Position numbers and translations under genes: made by a program | Part shown: piece after piece, positions 27,301-36,487 of the stretch | How the letters are laid out: each line of letters starts with the position of its first letter | Numbering within the stretch: the stretch's first letter is position 1 | The notes under the pieces: model-generated | Databases searched by the model: none | What the model was told of the DNA's origin: nothing | What the model saw: the letters and a program-made list of their open reading frames with translations, nothing else | Source of the DNA: Herbaspirillum robiniae | GTDB lineage: Bacteria > Pseudomonadota > Gammaproteobacteria > Burkholderiales > Burkholderiaceae_D | Assembly: GCF_002213415.1 (NCBI RefSeq) | Contig: NZ_NJGU01000004.1 | Location: 186,001 to 250,000 of the forward strand | Length of the DNA stretch: 64,000 bases | Reading direction: 5' to 3'

Positions 27301-27411
27301 AGAGGCGAGATAATAGCCCGATGCGGCGCTCAGGTCAACTTTCTTGTTGATTCTATTGCTTTGCGCCGGTTTCCGGGCTCAAGACGGCCTGGCCGTTCGT
27401 GCCTCCACCGG

Positions 27412-27771
27412 CTACTGGCTTGCATCCTTTGGCCGATATTCGCGCGCCGCGTCTTGCTTCTGCCGCCGGATGAATGCCGAATCGAAACACCCTCCGTCAA
27501 TCTTGCTCCCCAGGAAAGCCGCGGCATTGCATGCGGCCATTTCTCCGAACGCTTCGCCCCGCGAGACGGATGGCATCAGGCGCGGGAAGGGCGCTGCCGG
27601 CAGGTCCTTGCTTTGCTCGGCAAAATCGCGCAGCGGGACGCCATTGGTCCATCTTGCTGTGTCGCTGCCGAGGCTCGTTTCGGCGCGGACCTGCGACGGC
27701 GCTTCGGCGAGCGCGAGGTTCGCGAGGCTGCCGAGCAGGAAGAGGACGATGGGGTAAAAGGAAGTTGGCAT
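27412..27771 (-). CDS. Small secreted hypothetical protein
   Basis: A 119-residue reading frame with a convincing signal peptide (MPTSFYPIVLFLLGSLANLA, cleavage near LALA-EAP). The mature part is hydrophilic with two cysteines (in MAACNAAAF and GGCFDSAF) that could form a disulfide. GGAG lies 8 bases before the ATG. I recognise no family; confidence that it is a real gene comes from the signal peptide and ribosome site. It lies between tRNA-Pro and the end of nasA. Confidence 0.5.
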   Translation of the reverse strand: MPTSFYPIVLFLLGSLANLALAEAPSQVRAETSLGSDTARWTNGVPLRDFAEQSKDLPAAPFPRLMPSVSRGEAFGEMAACNAAAFLGSKIDGGCFDSAFIRRQKQDAAREYRPKDASQ

Positions 27772-27878
27772 GCCGTGCTCCGAGTGATGTGGAGGCTTAG
27801 GTGCGGACGGCGAGGGTTTGTTTGGTAGGTTCCAAATAAAGATTGAAAAATCGAATAAATTCTAGATAAGTCCAATAA

Positions 27879-30620
27879 TCAAACGGAGGTCGTCACCCGG
27901 ACTTCTACCAGCAGCTTCTTGATCTCCGGCACGCAGGAGCCGCAGTTGCCGCCGGCCTTCAGGCAGGCGGTGACCTCGCCGACTTCCTTCAGGCCTTTTT
28001 CGCGGATCGCGTTGCAGATGGTGTTGCGGCCCACGCCGAAGCACGAGCACACCGTCGGGCCGGTGTCGGCGCCTTTTTCGATCGGCTGGCCGACCAGCAG
28101 GCCGACGCGGTCGGCTTCTTCCAGCCGGTCCTTGGCGAACAGGCCCGACAGCCACGAGCGCGAGGGCAGGTCGGGGCGGGCCGACATGAACAGGCACATG
28201 TCGATGCGGTCGTCCACCACATGCACGGCGCGATAGCTGCCGTCGGTCAGGTCTTCATATTCCAGCCAGTCGGCGTCCAGGTCGCTGACGCCCAGCAGCT
28301 TGCGCGCCCATCCAGAGTGATCGGCGATGTGGCTGCGGCCGGCCAGCTCATAGCGGGTGAAGTCGCGGCCCTGCACGCGCGTCCAGTGCGTGATGTCGTC
28401 CAGCGCCAGCGCGTGCCGGGTCAGGATGAAGCCGTGCCAGGACACGCGGAATTCTTCGATCGCCACCGGCGTGTGCTTGAACTCGGGCTCGCCCGACACC
28501 GGATCCACCACCGGATTGACCAGCGCGCCCACCCGCGCGTCGGAAGCCGACTGGTTGTTCCAGTGGATAGGCACGAACACGCTGCCGCGCGGGATGCCGC
28601 CGCCGTGCTGCACCCGCGCCACCATGGCGCCCCAGCGGCTGGATACACGCGCCAGCCCGCCTTCGCGCACGCCATACAACAGGGCGTCCTGCGGATGGAT
28701 GTCGATGAAGGCTTCCGGGATGTGGCTGGCCAGCGTGGCCGACTTGCCGGTGCGCGTCATGGTGTGCCAGTGGTCGCGCACACGGCCGGTGTTGAGCACC
28801 AGCGGGAATTCTTCGCAGGCCAGGTTGGCCGGGCCGCGCGGCGCGGTCGGCACGAAGCGGGCGCGGCCGTCGGCGTGGGTGAAGCGCAGGTCTTCCAGCA
28901 CGCGCGCGGTGCCGGCCGCGCTGCCGTCGGACAGGCGCTGCACCGGCCACTGGATCGGCTGCATGGCGTCGTAGCCCTTCTTGTCCATGCGGGTCAGTCC
29001 CGACAGGTTCAGCACGCGGCGCGCCTTGGTGGGGTCCGCATCGCCGTTGCGATGGGCGCTCAGGCGGGCATGCTCGTCGAAGATCTGGTGCGGTCCGTCG
29101 AAGTCGAAGCCGTTAAAGCCCATGCGCTGCGCCACGTCGCAGATGATGCGCCAGTCCGCGCGCGCCTCGCCCGGCGCCGTGAGGAAGGCGCGCTGGCGCG
29201 AGATGCGGCGCTCGGAATTGGTCACGGTGCCGTCCTTCTCGCCCCAGGCCAGCGCCGGCAGCAGCACATGGGCGAAGGCGTTGGTGTCGGTCTGCTCGAT
29301 CACGTCCGACGACACCACCAGTTCGCATCGTTGCAGCGCGCGCTGCACCAGGTCGGCGTCCGGCAGGCTGACCATGGGGTTGGTGGCCATCACCCACACC
29401 GCCTTGACGCGGCCGGCCTCGATCTCGTGGAACAGGTCGACCGCCTTCAGGCCGACCTTGTCGGCCATGCGCGGCGATGCCCAGAAGCCTTGCACGATGT
29501 CGCGGTGCAGGGCGTTGTCCAGGTCCATGTGCGCGGCCAGCATGTTGGCCAGGCCGCCCACTTCGCGCCCGCCCATCGCATTGGGTTGTCCGGTGATGGA
29601 GAAGGGCCCCATGCCGGGCTTGCCGATGCGGCCCGTGAGCAGGTGGCAGTTGATGATGCTGTTGACCTTGTCGGTGCCGGCCGAGGACTGGTTCACGCCC
29701 ATCGAGAAGCCGGTGACGACTTTCTCCGTTTCGGCGAAGGCCTGGTAGAAGGCCAGCAGGTCCTCAAGGTCGACCTTGCAGATGCGCGCCACCGTGGCAG
29801 GATCGGCGCAATCGGCGTCGGCCACCGCCAGCGCCTCGTTCAAGCCGTTGGTGTGGGCGTCGATGAAGGCGTTGTCGCGCGCGCCGCGATGCGCCAGGTA
29901 GCTCATCAAGCCGTTGAACAGCCAGACGTCGGTGCCGGCCTTGACCGGCAGGTGCAGGTCGGCCAGCTCGCAGGTGGCGGTGCGGCGCGGGTCGATCACC
30001 ACCAGCCTGGCGTGGGGGCGCGTCTCCTTGATCTTCGCGATGCGCTGGAACAGGATGGGATGGCACCAGGCCGCGTTCGACCCGACCAGCACCACCATGT
30101 CGGCCAGTTCCAGGTCCTCATAACAGACCGGCACCAGGTCTTCGCCGAAGGCGCGCTTGTGGCCGGCCACCGCCGAGGACATGCACAGTCGCGAATTGGT
30201 GTCGATGTTGGCGCTGCCGACGTAACCCTTCATCAGCTTGTTGGCGATGTAGTAGTCCTCGGTCAGCAGTTGGCCGGAGACGTACAGCGCGACCGCGTCG
30301 GGGCCGTGCTCGGCGATGATGGACGAGAACTTCGACGCCACCGCGTCGAGCGCATCGTTCCACGCCACGCGGCGCATCTGGCCGTCGGCGCCGCGCATCT
30401 TCGGATGCAGCAGGCGGCCGTCGAGGTCGACCGTCTCGCCCAGCGCCGAACCTTTCACGCACAGGCGTCCCTTGTTGGCGGGATGCAGCTCGTCGCCCTT
30501 GACGGCGATGTTGCCGTCGTCCTTCATCGAGGCCGACACGCCGCAGCCCACGCCGCAGTAGGGGCAGGTGGTCTGGGTGGTGGCGACGGCGATCGCGATC
30601 GGGGTCTGGGACAAATTCAC
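27879..30620 (-). CDS. nasA: Assimilatory nitrate reductase catalytic subunit
   Basis: A 913-residue cytoplasmic molybdopterin enzyme reducing nitrate to nitrite. The N-terminal [4Fe-4S] motif is CPYCGVGCGV...GRLCVKG (residues about 19-60). The molybdopterin domains show GSNAAWCHPILFQRI, GVNQSSAGTDKVNSIINCHL and ATNPMVSLPDAD. The C-terminus has a BFD-like [2Fe-2S] domain (CSCFGVG...CLKAGGNCGSCVPEIKKLL). No signal peptide, as expected for assimilatory enzymes. The start is a GTG with AAGGA upstream. It is last in the nitrate operon. Confidence 0.93.
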   Translation of the reverse strand: MNLSQTPIAIAVATTQTTCPYCGVGCGVSASMKDDGNIAVKGDELHPANKGRLCVKGSALGETVDLDGRLLHPKMRGADGQMRRVAWNDALDAVASKFSSIIAEHGPDAVALYVSGQLLTEDYYIANKLMKGYVGSANIDTNSRLCMSSAVAGHKRAFGEDLVPVCYEDLELADMVVLVGSNAAWCHPILFQRIAKIKETRPHARLVVIDPRRTATCELADLHLPVKAGTDVWLFNGLMSYLAHRGARDNAFIDAHTNGLNEALAVADADCADPATVARICKVDLEDLLAFYQAFAETEKVVTGFSMGVNQSSAGTDKVNSIINCHLLTGRIGKPGMGPFSITGQPNAMGGREVGGLANMLAAHMDLDNALHRDIVQGFWASPRMADKVGLKAVDLFHEIEAGRVKAVWVMATNPMVSLPDADLVQRALQRCELVVSSDVIEQTDTNAFAHVLLPALAWGEKDGTVTNSERRISRQRAFLTAPGEARADWRIICDVAQRMGFNGFDFDGPHQIFDEHARLSAHRNGDADPTKARRVLNLSGLTRMDKKGYDAMQPIQWPVQRLSDGSAAGTARVLEDLRFTHADGRARFVPTAPRGPANLACEEFPLVLNTGRVRDHWHTMTRTGKSATLASHIPEAFIDIHPQDALLYGVREGGLARVSSRWGAMVARVQHGGGIPRGSVFVPIHWNNQSASDARVGALVNPVVDPVSGEPEFKHTPVAIEEFRVSWHGFILTRHALALDDITHWTRVQGRDFTRYELAGRSHIADHSGWARKLLGVSDLDADWLEYEDLTDGSYRAVHVVDDRIDMCLFMSARPDLPSRSWLSGLFAKDRLEEADRVGLLVGQPIEKGADTGPTVCSCFGVGRNTICNAIREKGLKEVGEVTACLKAGGNCGSCVPEIKKLLVEVRVTTSV

Positions 30621-30642
30621 GTGGGCTATCCTTTAATGCGGC

Positions 30643-31881
30643 TTATGCTGCTTGCTTGCACATCGCTTCGCCGAAGGGCAGCTCGCGGCGGAAGGCGGAG
30701 ACGTCGCGCCCGGTCTGGATCAGGTCGAAGTACCAGGGGCCGTCCTTGACGTCGCCGTACAGCACCGCGCCTACCAGCCGGCTGCCGCGCAGCACCAGGC
30801 GCTTGTAGACGCCGCGCCGCGGGTCGCGTACCACCAGGTCTTCGGTATCTTCGCCGCCGATGAAGTCGCCCGCCGAGTACAGGTCGACGCCGGTGACCTT
30901 CAGCTTGGTCGCCGTGGCCTGTTGTACATAGCGGCGATGGCCGGCGCCGGCCAGGTGGGCGCCGCACACGCGCGCCTGGTCCCAGATCGGCGCCACCAGG
31001 CCGAAGGTGGCCTTGCGGTGCTGCACGCATTCGCCCACGGCATAGACGCGCGGGTCGTAGGTCTGCAGCGTGTCGTCGACGATGATGGCGCGCTCGCAGT
31101 GCAGGCCGGCCGCCTTGGCCAGGCCGATGTTGGGCCGCACGCCGGCGGTCATCACCACCAGGTCGGCGGGGATCTCGGTGCCGTCCTTGAAACGCACCAC
31201 CGTCACGCGCTCCGGTCCGACGATCTCGGCGGTATTGGCGTTGAGCAGAAAGCGCAGTCCCTTGGCTTCCAGCGCCTTTTTCAGCAGGGCGGCGGCGGGT
31301 TTGTCCAGCTGCTGGTTCATCAGCGTGTCCGAGACATGCACCACGGTCACATCCATGCCCTGGCGCATCAGGCCGTTGGCCGCCTCCAGGCCGAGCAGGC
31401 CGCCGCCGATCACCACCGCGTGGCGATGCGTGCGCGCCGCCTCCAGCATGGCGTCGACGTCCTGGATGTCGCGAAACGCGATCACGCCCGGCAGCTCATG
31501 GCCGGGCACCGGAATGATGAAGGGCGTGGAGCCGGTGGCCAGCAGCAGGCGGTCGTATCGCACCTCGACGCCGCTTCTTGCGCGCACCGTGCGGCGGCGG
31601 CGGTCGATCTGCTCGACCGGATCGCCGGCGTGCAGGGTGATGCCGTTCTCGGCATACCACTCGCGGGTGTTGAGCATGATGTCGGCGATGCTCTTGTCGC
31701 CGGCCAGCACCGGCGAGAGCATGATGCGGTTGTAGTTGCCGTGGGGCTCGGCGCCGAACACCGTGATGTCGTACAGCTCCGGAGCGAGCTTGAGCAATTC
31801 CTCGACCGTGCGCATGCCGGCCATGCCGTTGCCGATGACTACCAGCGACGGCTTGCCTGCCTTGTTGGCCGGGGCGCTCAT
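30643..31881 (-). CDS. FAD-dependent NAD(P)H oxidoreductase, probable nitrate reductase electron-transfer partner
   Basis: A 412-residue flavoprotein of the pyridine nucleotide-disulfide oxidoreductase family that resembles the N-terminal part of NirB. FAD-binding VVIGNGMAGMRTVEELL is at the N-terminus, NAD(P)-binding AVVIGGGLLGLEAANGL near residue 150, and the second FAD motif DPRVYAVGECVQHR near 275. No iron-sulfur or siroheme cysteines are seen. Sitting between nirD and nasA, it probably passes electrons from NAD(P)H to NasA, as NasB/NasC-type proteins do; this is inference. The ATG at 31879-31881 lies one base after the nirD stop. Confidence 0.82.
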   Translation of the reverse strand: MSAPANKAGKPSLVVIGNGMAGMRTVEELLKLAPELYDITVFGAEPHGNYNRIMLSPVLAGDKSIADIMLNTREWYAENGITLHAGDPVEQIDRRRRTVRARSGVEVRYDRLLLATGSTPFIIPVPGHELPGVIAFRDIQDVDAMLEAARTHRHAVVIGGGLLGLEAANGLMRQGMDVTVVHVSDTLMNQQLDKPAAALLKKALEAKGLRFLLNANTAEIVGPERVTVVRFKDGTEIPADLVVMTAGVRPNIGLAKAAGLHCERAIIVDDTLQTYDPRVYAVGECVQHRKATFGLVAPIWDQARVCGAHLAGAGHRRYVQQATATKLKVTGVDLYSAGDFIGGEDTEDLVVRDPRRGVYKRLVLRGSRLVGAVLYGDVKDGPWYFDLIQTGRDVSAFRRELPFGEAMCKQAA

Positions 31882-31882
31882 G

Positions 31883-32245
31883 TCAGGCGCCGATCCAGAC
31901 CTGGCCCGCCTCGATGCGCGCCGGCCAGGCCGGGACCGAGTTGGCCGGTTCTTCCAGGCACTCGCCGGTCTGCAGGTCGAAGTGCTGCTTGTAGATCGGC
32001 GAGGCAACCACGATGCGCTCGCCCAGGTTGCCCACCAGGCCGCGCGACAGCACGGCCGCTTCCGAGTTCGGATCGTAGTTGCCGATGGCGAACACGCGCG
32101 TTTCGTGCGCGCCGCCGGTGCTGTCGATGACGTGGAACACCGCCACCTGCTCGCCGTTCACCAGCGCGCAGACGCCGGTGTTGGGCACGATGTCGGCCAG
32201 GTCGCAGATGGGGGTCCAGTGCTGGATTTGTTGGTCGCTGTGCAT
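31883..32245 (-). CDS. nirD: Nitrite reductase [NAD(P)H] small subunit
   Basis: A 120-residue NirD with a Rieske-like fold but no Rieske cysteine-histidine pairs, as normal for assimilatory NirD. Visible segments are WTPICDLADIVPNTGVCALV at the N-terminus, FAIGNYDPNSEAAVLSRGLV near residue 52, and SPIYKQHFDLQTGECLEEP near 82. It works with NirB to reduce nitrite to ammonium in the cytoplasm. It follows nirB by 22 bases. Confidence 0.94.
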   Translation of the reverse strand: MHSDQQIQHWTPICDLADIVPNTGVCALVNGEQVAVFHVIDSTGGAHETRVFAIGNYDPNSEAAVLSRGLVGNLGERIVVASPIYKQHFDLQTGECLEEPANSVPAWPARIEAGQVWIGA

Positions 32246-32267
32246 GCTGACTCCTGTTGCTGTTTGC

Positions 32268-34856
32268 TTAGGCCGGTTCGGCCACCACCGGGATTTCCAG
32301 CAGCTTCTTCTCCGCCGTCGTCGCCGGGCGGATCTGGCCGCGTTCTTCCACGAACCTGATGTTGCCGTCGGCGGCGCGGCTGTTGACGAAGTGGCGGAAG
32401 CGCTTGCGCGTTTCAGGATCGGTCACGGCCTTCTTCCATTCGCACTCGTAGGTGTCGACCACGTGCTGCATGTCGGCTTCCAGTTCGGCGGCGATGCCGA
32501 GGCGGTCGTCGATGACCACGCTCTTGAGGTACTCGATGCCGCCTTCCAGGTTTTCGCGCCAGGTGCTGGTGCGCTGCAGGCGGTCGGCCGTGCGCACGTA
32601 GAACATCAGGAAGCGGTCGACATAGCGGGTCAGCGTTGCTTCATCGAGGTCGGAGGCGATCAGCTCGGCGTGGCGCGGCTTCATGCCGCCGTTGCCGCAT
32701 ACGTAGAGGTTCCAGCCTTTCTCGGTGGCGATGATGCCCACGTCCTTGCCTTGCGCTTCGGCGCATTCGCGGGTGCAGCCGGAGACGCCGAACTTGATCT
32801 TGTGCGGCGAGCGCAGGCCCTTGTAACGGTTCTCCAGGCGCACCGCGAAGCCCACGCTGTCGCCCACGCCGTAGCGGCACCAGGTCGAGCCCACGCAGGA
32901 CTTCACCGTGCGCAGCGACTTGCCGTAGGCGTGGCCGGTCTCGAAGCCGGCGGCGATCAGCTCTTCCCAGATGTCGGGCAACTGGTCTACGCGCGCGCCG
33001 AACAGGTCCACCCGCTGGCCGCCGGTGATCTTGGTGTACAGGCCGTACTTCTTGGCGATGCCGCCGACGGCGATCAGTCCGTCCGGCGTCACCTCGCCGC
33101 CGGCCATGCGCGGCACCACCGAATAGGTGCCGTCCTTCTGGATGTTGCCGAGGAAGTAGTCGTTGGAGTCCTGCAGGCCGGCGTGTTCCTTCTTCAGCAC
33201 GAAGTCGTTCCACACCGAGGCCAGGATGTTGGCCGCCATCGGTTTGCAGATGTCGCAGCCCAGGCCGCGGCCGTGTTTTTGCAGCAGCTCCTCGAAGCTC
33301 TTGATCTTGCCCACGCGCACCAGGTGGTGGACTTCCTGGCGCGAATAGGGGAAGTGCTCGCACACGTGGTTGTTCACGGCCAGGCCCTGCTTCTTCATCT
33401 CGGCCTTCATCACCTGCGTGACCAGCGGCACGCAGCCGCCGCAGGCGGTGCCGGCCTTGGTGCAGGACTTCAGTTCGCCGATGGTGGTCACGCCCGAGGC
33501 CACGGCCGCGCACAGCTGGCCCTTGGAGACGTTGTTGCAGGAGCAGATCTGCGCCGAGTCGGGCAGGGCGTCCACGCCCAGGCCGGGTTTCGCCTTGCCG
33601 TCGGATTGCGGCAGGATCAGGAACTCGGGCGACTCCGGCAGCTCGATCTTGTTCAACATCATCTGCAGCAGCGTGCCGTACTCGGCGGCGTCGCCCACCA
33701 TCACCGCGCCCAGCAGGTGCTTGCCGGATTCGGAGACCACGATCTTCTTGTAGATCTGGCGACGCTCGTCGGTGAACTGGAAGGAGCGGCTGCCGGCTTC
33801 CTTGCCGTGGGCGTCGCCGATGCTGGCCACGTCCACGCCCATGAGCTTCAACTTGGTGCTCATGTCGGCGCCGTTGAACTGCGGCACCTCGGCGGCATCG
33901 TCCAGGTGCGACAGCAAGTGCCTGGCGGCGATGCGCGCCATGTCGTAGCCGGGCGCCACCAGGCCGAAGATCTTGCCGTTCCACAGCGCGCATTCGCCGA
34001 CGGCGTAGATGCTGGGGTCCGAGGTCAGGCAGGCGTTGTCGATCACGATGCCGCCGCGGTCGCCCACCTTCAGGCCGGCCTCGCGCGCCAGTTCGTCGCG
34101 CGGGCGGATGCCGGCGGAGAACACGATCATGTCGGTCTCGAGATGGGAGCCGTCCTCGAAGTTCATGCGGTGAGTATGGGTCTTGCCGTCGACGATCTCG
34201 AGCGTGTTCTTTTGCGTGTGGGCGGTCACGCCGAGGTCGGCCATTTTCTGGCGCAGGATGCGGCCGCCGCTCTCGTCGATCTGCACCGCCATCAGGCGCG
34301 GGGCGAACTCCACCACGTGGGTGTCGAGCTTCATGTCGCGCAGGGCCTTGGCGCATTCCAGCCCCAGGAGGCCGCCGCCGATGACCACGCCGCTCCTGGC
34401 GCGGCTGCCGCATTCCAGCATCGCCTCCAGATCTTCGATGGTGCGGTAGACGAAGCAGTCACGACGCTGGTTGCCTGCCACCGTCGGCACAAAAGGGTAG
34501 GAACCGGTGGCCAGGATCAGCTTGTCGTAGGACAGCGTTTCTTCCACACCGCCGACGTTGACCACTACGCTCTTGGCCACGCAGTCGATGCGCTGGGCCT
34601 TGGCGTTGAGCTTAAGGTCGAACTCGACCGGGCTGCGGCCGGCGTCGAAGAAGCCCGGCGCCACCAGCGACAGGTCTTGGGCGCTCTTGCCGGAGAAGAA
34701 TTCGGAGAGGTGCACGCGGTCGTAGGCCGGGCGCGGCTCCTCGCACAGGATGGTGACCTTGAGATGAAGGCCCGGCGTGCCGCTCTCGGCCATGCATTCC
34801 AGGAACTTGTGGCCGACCATGCCGTGGCCGATGACGATGATGTTCATTGCGCTCAT
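32268..34856 (-). CDS. nirB: Nitrite reductase [NAD(P)H] large subunit
   Basis: An 862-residue enzyme reducing nitrite to ammonium with NAD(P)H. Domains in order: FAD/NAD module (IIVIGHGMVGHKFLECMAES; GVVIGGGLLGLECAKAL near 140); a BFD-like [2Fe-2S] domain (ICSCNNVSKG...CTKAGTACGGCVP, about 425-475); a second BFD-like Cys segment (GLGCDICKP); then the siroheme/[4Fe-4S] domain with CVGSTWCRYGVGDS and GVSGCTRECAEAQGKD, the four cluster cysteines. Start MSAMNIIVIG is preferred because GAGGAG is 8-9 bases upstream. Confidence 0.95.
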   Translation of the reverse strand: MSAMNIIVIGHGMVGHKFLECMAESGTPGLHLKVTILCEEPRPAYDRVHLSEFFSGKSAQDLSLVAPGFFDAGRSPVEFDLKLNAKAQRIDCVAKSVVVNVGGVEETLSYDKLILATGSYPFVPTVAGNQRRDCFVYRTIEDLEAMLECGSRARSGVVIGGGLLGLECAKALRDMKLDTHVVEFAPRLMAVQIDESGGRILRQKMADLGVTAHTQKNTLEIVDGKTHTHRMNFEDGSHLETDMIVFSAGIRPRDELAREAGLKVGDRGGIVIDNACLTSDPSIYAVGECALWNGKIFGLVAPGYDMARIAARHLLSHLDDAAEVPQFNGADMSTKLKLMGVDVASIGDAHGKEAGSRSFQFTDERRQIYKKIVVSESGKHLLGAVMVGDAAEYGTLLQMMLNKIELPESPEFLILPQSDGKAKPGLGVDALPDSAQICSCNNVSKGQLCAAVASGVTTIGELKSCTKAGTACGGCVPLVTQVMKAEMKKQGLAVNNHVCEHFPYSRQEVHHLVRVGKIKSFEELLQKHGRGLGCDICKPMAANILASVWNDFVLKKEHAGLQDSNDYFLGNIQKDGTYSVVPRMAGGEVTPDGLIAVGGIAKKYGLYTKITGGQRVDLFGARVDQLPDIWEELIAAGFETGHAYGKSLRTVKSCVGSTWCRYGVGDSVGFAVRLENRYKGLRSPHKIKFGVSGCTRECAEAQGKDVGIIATEKGWNLYVCGNGGMKPRHAELIASDLDEATLTRYVDRFLMFYVRTADRLQRTSTWRENLEGGIEYLKSVVIDDRLGIAAELEADMQHVVDTYECEWKKAVTDPETRKRFRHFVNSRAADGNIRFVEERGQIRPATTAEKKLLEIPVVAEPA

Positions 34857-34875
34857 TTGGGTTGCTCCTCAGTCC

Positions 34876-36183
34876 TCAGGCTGCCACTTTGTTGTCGACC
34901 AGCGCCGGCTCGTCGTTCTTGTCCGATGCCGTGAAGCGCACCGCCACCGCGCACAGCGCCGAGATGGTGACCAGCACGCCCAGCATCGACAGCGTCTGTT
35001 GCGTGTTGCCGAGGCCTTTCATCAGGAAGCCCGCCGCCACCGCGCCGACGTTGCCGCCGGCGCCGATGATGCCGGCCACGCCGCCCAGGGCGCGACGGTC
35101 GATGAAGGGCACCAGCGCGTAGGTCGCGCCGCAGGCCATGTGGGTGAACAGGCCGAAGCACAGCATCGCGATCACCGCGCCGGCGACGCTGCCGGCATGG
35201 GCGAACCACAGCAGGCCCAGGCCTTCGCCCAGCATCATCACGAACAACAATGTGGCGCGGCGGTTCAGGCCGCCGGAGAGCGCCACCTTGTCGGAGATGA
35301 AGCCGCCCAGCGCGCGCGCGAACAGGGCCAGGAGACCGAAGCTGGCGGCGGCGATGCCGGCCGCTTCCAGCGACAGCTTGAAGTGCTCCACGTAATAGAT
35401 GGCGGCGATGTTGTGGATGAAGATCTCCACGCCGAAGCAGGCGCCGTAGGTGACGAACAGCATCCACACGCGGTAGTTGCCGGCGGCCATCCTGAAGCTG
35501 GCCCAGCCGCCTTTCTTGCCGCTTTCGATGCTCACGCCGGCGGCGCGCAGTTCATCGAAATTGCCTTCCGGGCAGTCCTGGGTGTAGCGCCAGTAGAGCG
35601 CGGCCATGACGATCATCAGCACGCCCGGCACCAGCAACGCGACGCGCCAGCCCCAGCCGTGCGACACGCCCAGCATGATCAGCGCCGCCATCAGCAGCGG
35701 CATCAGGCCCTGCGCCACGCCGCCGCCGGCATTGCCCCAGCCGGCGGTGGCCGCGTTGGCGGTGCCCACCACGTTGGGGGCGAACATCACCGAGGTGTGG
35801 TACTGCGTGATCACGAAGCTGGCGCCGACCGCGCCGATCAGCAGGCGGAAGAACAGGAAGCTTTCATAGCTCTGCGCGAAGGCCACGCCGATGACCGGCA
35901 CGGCGCCCGCCAGCAGCAGGCCGGTATAGGCCTTGCGCGGGCCGAAGCGGTCGCACATCGGGCCGATGACCAGGCGCACCAGGATGGTCACGGCCACGGC
36001 GGCGATATTAATGTTGGCGATCTGTCCGGCGCTGAGGTTGAACTCGCCCTTGATGACAGGCATCAGCGGCGCGCAGGCGAACCACGCGAAAAAGCAGATG
36101 AAGAAGGCCATCCACGTCAGGTGGAAGGCGCGCATCTGGGGCGTGCCCAGCGAAAACAACGCGATGCGGTTGGCTTTGGTCAT
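34876..36183 (-). CDS. narK: Nitrate/nitrite transporter, MFS family (NarK/NasA type)
   Basis: A 435-residue, 12-helix major facilitator protein importing nitrate. The nitrate-signature-like segments are seen: GAVGASFVITQYHTSVMFAP and TANAATAGWGNAGGGVAQGLMP (about 125-165), and later GIIGAGGNVGAVAAGFLMKG. The motif RLVIGPMCDRFGPRKAY is the MFS loop 2-3 signature. It is first in the operon after the attenuator leader; the start has AAGGGA upstream. It is followed by nirB 19 bases on. Confidence 0.92.
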   Translation of the reverse strand: MTKANRIALFSLGTPQMRAFHLTWMAFFICFFAWFACAPLMPVIKGEFNLSAGQIANINIAAVAVTILVRLVIGPMCDRFGPRKAYTGLLLAGAVPVIGVAFAQSYESFLFFRLLIGAVGASFVITQYHTSVMFAPNVVGTANAATAGWGNAGGGVAQGLMPLLMAALIMLGVSHGWGWRVALLVPGVLMIVMAALYWRYTQDCPEGNFDELRAAGVSIESGKKGGWASFRMAAGNYRVWMLFVTYGACFGVEIFIHNIAAIYYVEHFKLSLEAAGIAAASFGLLALFARALGGFISDKVALSGGLNRRATLLFVMMLGEGLGLLWFAHAGSVAGAVIAMLCFGLFTHMACGATYALVPFIDRRALGGVAGIIGAGGNVGAVAAGFLMKGLGNTQQTLSMLGVLVTISALCAVAVRFTASDKNDEPALVDNKVAA

Positions 36184-36201
36184 TTCCCGTCCCTTGAAAG
36201 C

Positions 36202-36251
36202 AAAAAGGCGCCCGCCTGATTCCGGGCATTGCCTCGGGTCAAGCGGACGCC
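36202..36251 (-). terminator. Leader terminator of the nitrate operon
   Basis: On the minus strand GGCGTCCGC (36251-36243) pairs with GCGGGCGCC (36215-36207), one G-U, followed by TTTTTG. It sits 19 bases before narK, so it would stop transcription ahead of the structural genes unless blocked. Its 5' arm overlaps the loop and 3' arm of the upstream hairpin at 36245-36258. Confidence 0.8.
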
Positions 36252-36319
36252 ATTGTCCTTGTGCGTTGCGGATCCATCGTTAGACCAGCATCAGTAATTG
36301 GTGGGATCGCCTTTGATCC
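36245..36319 (-). promoter_or_regulatory. Two-hexaloop antitermination leader (ANTAR/NasT-type)
   Basis: First hairpin (36304-36319, minus strand): stem GGATC/GATCC with loop AAAGGC. Second hairpin (36245-36258): stem GGAC/GTCC with loop AATGGC. Both loops have six bases with A at position 1 and G at position 4, the recognition rule of ANTAR RNA-binding antiterminators such as NasR and NasT. Binding would stabilise the second hairpin and block the 5' arm of the terminator. No nasT/nasS gene is in the window. Confidence 0.8.
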
Positions 36320-36331
36320 TGATGTCGTATG

Positions 36332-36347
36332 AGCAAAGCCCGTGCCA
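36332..36347 (-). promoter_or_regulatory. Sigma-54 promoter of the nitrate operon
   Basis: The minus strand reads TGGCACGGGCTTTGCT, matching the -24/-12 consensus TGGCAC-N5-TTGCW exactly. The predicted start (about 36321) places the first leader hairpin at the very 5' end of the RNA. This implies control by nitrogen status (NtrC-type activator). Confidence 0.85.
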
Positions 36348-36487
36348 GCGACGCGGATATGCCGCAAAGCGCCGTCCGGAAAGGGTTTTCAGAGGAGAGC
36401 GGGGATCAGGAAGATGCCGCGCAGGGAAGAGCGATGCGCCGGATATATATCATTTCATGATGTATTGCGGTGCGGGGTGCGCGCAGA

